Positions 62,136 to 64,000 of a stretch of 64,000 bases of DNA are shown piece after piece. The notes beneath the pieces were generated by a model, which saw nothing but the letters and a program-made list of their open reading frames with translations, ran no database searches and was not told the DNA's origin. Both the position numbers and the translations under genes were made by a program. How positions within the stretch are numbered: position 1 is the stretch's first letter; each line of letters opens with the position of its first letter. This stretch comes from Spirochaetaceae bacterium (GTDB lineage Bacteria > Spirochaetota > Spirochaetia > Treponematales > Rectinemataceae). The stretch spans positions 62,001-126,000 of the forward strand of contig JANYKC010000004.1 in NCBI GenBank assembly GCA_025358255.1. Direction: 5' to 3'.

Positions 62136-62669
62136 TCAGGATGGCGGCATAAAAAGATCGACCCAAGGGCGGGAAGCCGTGAACCGAAGGGCGAGGAAAA
62201 GGAAGAGCAGGGCAAGGGCTACCGAAGAGGCCACGAAAAACGCGCCGGCCTTCCGCTCAGAGAGCCTGTCCTCGAGCTTGGCCACGAAGAAACTCGTGAC
62301 CAGGACGACGGAGTTGGCCCAGATGATCTCGGCGGCCTCATTCGGCATGCGGCCCACGATGGCCGGCGCAAGGTACCACAGCAGGGTGAAAACCCATGGC
62401 GCCATCACGGCGCCGAAAAGGCGGCTCGAGGCAAAGGTCCCGAAGTGGAGGGGCCGGAGGAAGGCCTGCTCGCCGGTGGCGATGAGGATCCAGGCGAAAA
62501 AGCCAATCTTCATGTGCTGGAAGACGGACTCGTCAATGCCGCTGAAGACCGCGGTGAAGGGGCTCGGGAAAAGGCCGTAGGCAAAATGGAAAAGGACATA
62601 GGCAAGCTGGAAAGCGACCACACGCAGGATGACGCTTCGCGCGGAAGCAGGTACGGCTCGTTCATCCAT
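62136..62669 (-). CDS. Membrane protein, DUF6512-like
   Basis: 177 residues with about five membrane helices (e.g. VVAFQLAYVLFHFAYGLFP, GAVMAPWVFTLLWYLAPAIV). SGIDESVFQHMKIGFF is a conserved-looking block that I associate with DUF6512, from memory. The function is unknown. Confidence 0.65.
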   Translation of the reverse strand: MDERAVPASARSVILRVVAFQLAYVLFHFAYGLFPSPFTAVFSGIDESVFQHMKIGFFAWILIATGEQAFLRPLHFGTFASSRLFGAVMAPWVFTLLWYLAPAIVGRMPNEAAEIIWANSVVLVTSFFVAKLEDRLSERKAGAFFVASSVALALLFLFLALRFTASRPWVDLFMPPS

Positions 62670-62795
62670 GGCTATCCTCCTTGGGGAAGGATGGCCTCGA
62701 CGCGTGGCCGGCGCAAGGTGGCGATGGCAAGGAGGGCGATTTGCATCGGCGCAGCGGCATTCCTATACTTTCGGAAGGGACACAGCGGAGGACAC

Positions 62796-63317
62796 ATGAA
62801 GGACATCATCGTCGGGCTCGCGGACTACAACATGAACGCCGGCAGGAGGATGCTGGGCATCCTTGAAGGGGCCACGGATGCCGTCCTTTCCAAGGAGATG
62901 GGCAGCTACTACAAGACCATCATGGGCACGGTGGACCACATCTTCACCGCCGAGCTTTTCTGGCTCAGGAAATTCGATGGCTTCTTTCCCAGCCCTTGCC
63001 TGCGAAAAAGCTGGCTCGTCAACGCGGACATGGACGAGGCCAAGAACCGCGCGAAGGCGGGCAGCAAGATGCTCTTCTCACTCCTGCGCGACGCCGACAA
63101 CCTCCTGTTCAATTTCGCCTCCGAAGTGGACGAGGACGACCTTGGCGCGCGGGTGAAGTACAAGAACCTACAGGGCGAGGAGCACCAGAGGAAGTACTGG
63201 AACCTCATCGTCCACATCCTGAACCACGGCACCCACCATCGCGGCGAGATCTCTGCCATGCTCGACATGCAGGGCATCGCCAACGACTGGTCGGGCTTCA
63301 ACCTCTACACGAAATAA
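62796..63317 (+). CDS. DinB/YfiT-like four-helix protein
   Basis: 173 residues from ATG 62796, with GGAGG five bases upstream. DYNMNAGRRMLGIL, MGTVDHIFTAELFWL and HILNHGTHHRGEISAML place the three metal-binding His of the DinB family (one in helix 2, two in HxxxH near the end). These proteins are often thiol-dependent metalloenzymes. The substrate is unknown. Confidence 0.85.
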   Translation: MKDIIVGLADYNMNAGRRMLGILEGATDAVLSKEMGSYYKTIMGTVDHIFTAELFWLRKFDGFFPSPCLRKSWLVNADMDEAKNRAKAGSKMLFSLLRDADNLLFNFASEVDEDDLGARVKYKNLQGEEHQRKYWNLIVHILNHGTHHRGEISAMLDMQGIANDWSGFNLYTK

Positions 63318-63335
63318 CCCCGCCGCGGTTGTCCC

Positions 63336-64000
63336 CTAATAGAGGACGCCGATCCCGAGGCCTCCGCCGAAATAGAAGTTGCCCTCGCTCGCCCATTCTC
63401 CCGACCCGTAGAAGGAAAATACGGTCGGGGAGTGCGGCTTGTACCAATGGAGCTCCGCGCCGATGGAGAGGGGCAGGCCGAAGGCGAATCCCTCATTGAA
63501 TGGAGTCGTCCTTCCCGCGGCCGAGAGTGAAAGGGTGGCTTGGCCGCGCAGGAAGTCGGGCAGGGGAAATTCGATGCCGGAGCGCAGGTAGGACCACAGG
63601 TAAAAGCCGGGAACCGCTGGATCGGCGCCGTAATTCGGGTAGTAGCCGGAAGCCGCGAGCTGGAGCGAGGCGTAGACCCTGGCCAGTCCGGAATCCGACT
63701 CGACCACGAGGCCGGCGTTGACGCCGGGAAAGCGCGCAGGCCCGTCCCAGGAGGCCGGCGCCTCGACGGCGAAGAAGCTGCCGAACGAGCCCCCCATGAG
63801 CAGGGCAAGGCCAAAGGTATCGTCCGCATGGAGACTGGTCTTCACGGAAACCGCGATCGACCAGGAATCGGGCGAGGTGGCGTAATTGTAGCCTGGATAG
63901 AATACCCCCATCGCGGAAGCGCTGATCTCCGTCGCATTGCCCGGTAGGCCGAAGCGTATGCCAGTGAAGCCGGGAAGCCGCGCGGCCAGGGCGGCGGAGC
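63336..64000 (-). CDS. Outer-membrane beta-barrel protein (5' end beyond window)
   Basis: At least 221 residues, open to the window edge. Alternating hydrophobic/polar strands end in aromatic residues (VFYPGYNYATSPDSWSIAVS, FYFGGGLGIGVLY at the C-terminus), the pattern of a beta barrel with a C-terminal aromatic signature. An internal ATG at 63911 is not the real start because good strand sequence continues upstream. Probably an outer-membrane protein of a diderm; the function is unknown. Confidence 0.65.
   Translation of the reverse strand, partial: SAALAARLPGFTGIRFGLPGNATEISASAMGVFYPGYNYATSPDSWSIAVSVKTSLHADDTFGLALLMGGSFGSFFAVEAPASWDGPARFPGVNAGLVVESDSGLARVYASLQLAASGYYPNYGADPAVPGFYLWSYLRSGIEFPLPDFLRGQATLSLSAAGRTTPFNEGFAFGLPLSIGAELHWYKPHSPTVFSFYGSGEWASEGNFYFGGGLGIGVLY

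Overview
The window is 64 kb of GC-rich (roughly 60-65% by eye) bacterial chromosome. The gene set suggests a free-living, fermentative spirochaete (Spirochaetota, Spirochaeta/Treponema-like). Pointers are sugar ABC importers without local ATPases, ROK regulators, a long SecF in a yajC-secD-secF operon, and SpoIIE phosphatases with STAS and HATPase partners. No 16S gene or other decisive marker is present, so the assignment is an inference. No CRISPR array, prophage or intact transposase was seen. Two tRNA genes are present: Ala(GGC) and Cys(GCA).

Layout. 1-8.75 kb (minus strand): a ROK-regulated catabolic operon with an ABC sugar importer, an amidohydrolase, an argininosuccinate-lyase-type enzyme, a ROK kinase and a broken M3 metallopeptidase. 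8.8-13.5 kb: pgl and zwf of the oxidative pentose phosphate route, then an RlmL-like rRNA methyltransferase with a 365-residue repetitive tail. 13.6-20.2 kb: tRNA-Ala, a large conserved protein, an acyltransferase, a secreted protein, a rhomboid protease, glutaminase, an intergenic region with two identical 122-bp structured repeats, and tRNA-Cys. 20.5-27.3 kb: an acyltransferase remnant, secF-secD-yajC, carbamate kinase and a PAS-GGDEF cyclase. 27.4-33 kb: ispH, an iron/organophosphate-type ABC importer and a HAD hydrolase. 33-40.9 kb: sugar-nucleotide enzymes, uridine kinase, a partner-switching module (two SpoIIE phosphatases, STAS, HATPase) and a small secreted protein.

The centrepiece is 42-58.4 kb. 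The genes read as a complete transketolase-type sulfoquinovose (SQ) degradation locus, the 'sulfo-TK' pathway known to me from Clostridium. A SmoF-like ABC importer brings in SQ glycosides and a YihQ-type GH31 sulfoquinovosidase hydrolyses them. A fucose-isomerase-like enzyme makes sulfofructose, and a split transketolase plus an RpiB-like isomerase cut it down to sulfoacetaldehyde. A CoA-acylating dehydrogenase and an ADP-forming CoA ligase pair then give sulfoacetate and ATP. A DASS-family carrier probably exports the product, and a DUF4867 protein has no known role. Two promoters in this locus share the same layout (-35, 17-bp spacer, TTTACT -10) and a near-identical palindromic operator over the -10. 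A ROK regulator next door is the likely repressor.

58.5-64 kb: secreted MsrA, an EamA transporter, small membrane proteins, a possible ATC-hydrolase-like protein, a decayed XRE-cupin regulator, a DinB-like protein and the 3' part of a beta-barrel protein. Recurrent themes are gene decay (M3 peptidase, alpha/beta hydrolase, PlsC, XRE-cupin) and in-frame or heptameric tandem repeats inside genes (zwf, ABC permease, ispH, rlmL-like). All functions are inferred from sequence features and family knowledge; no search was run.
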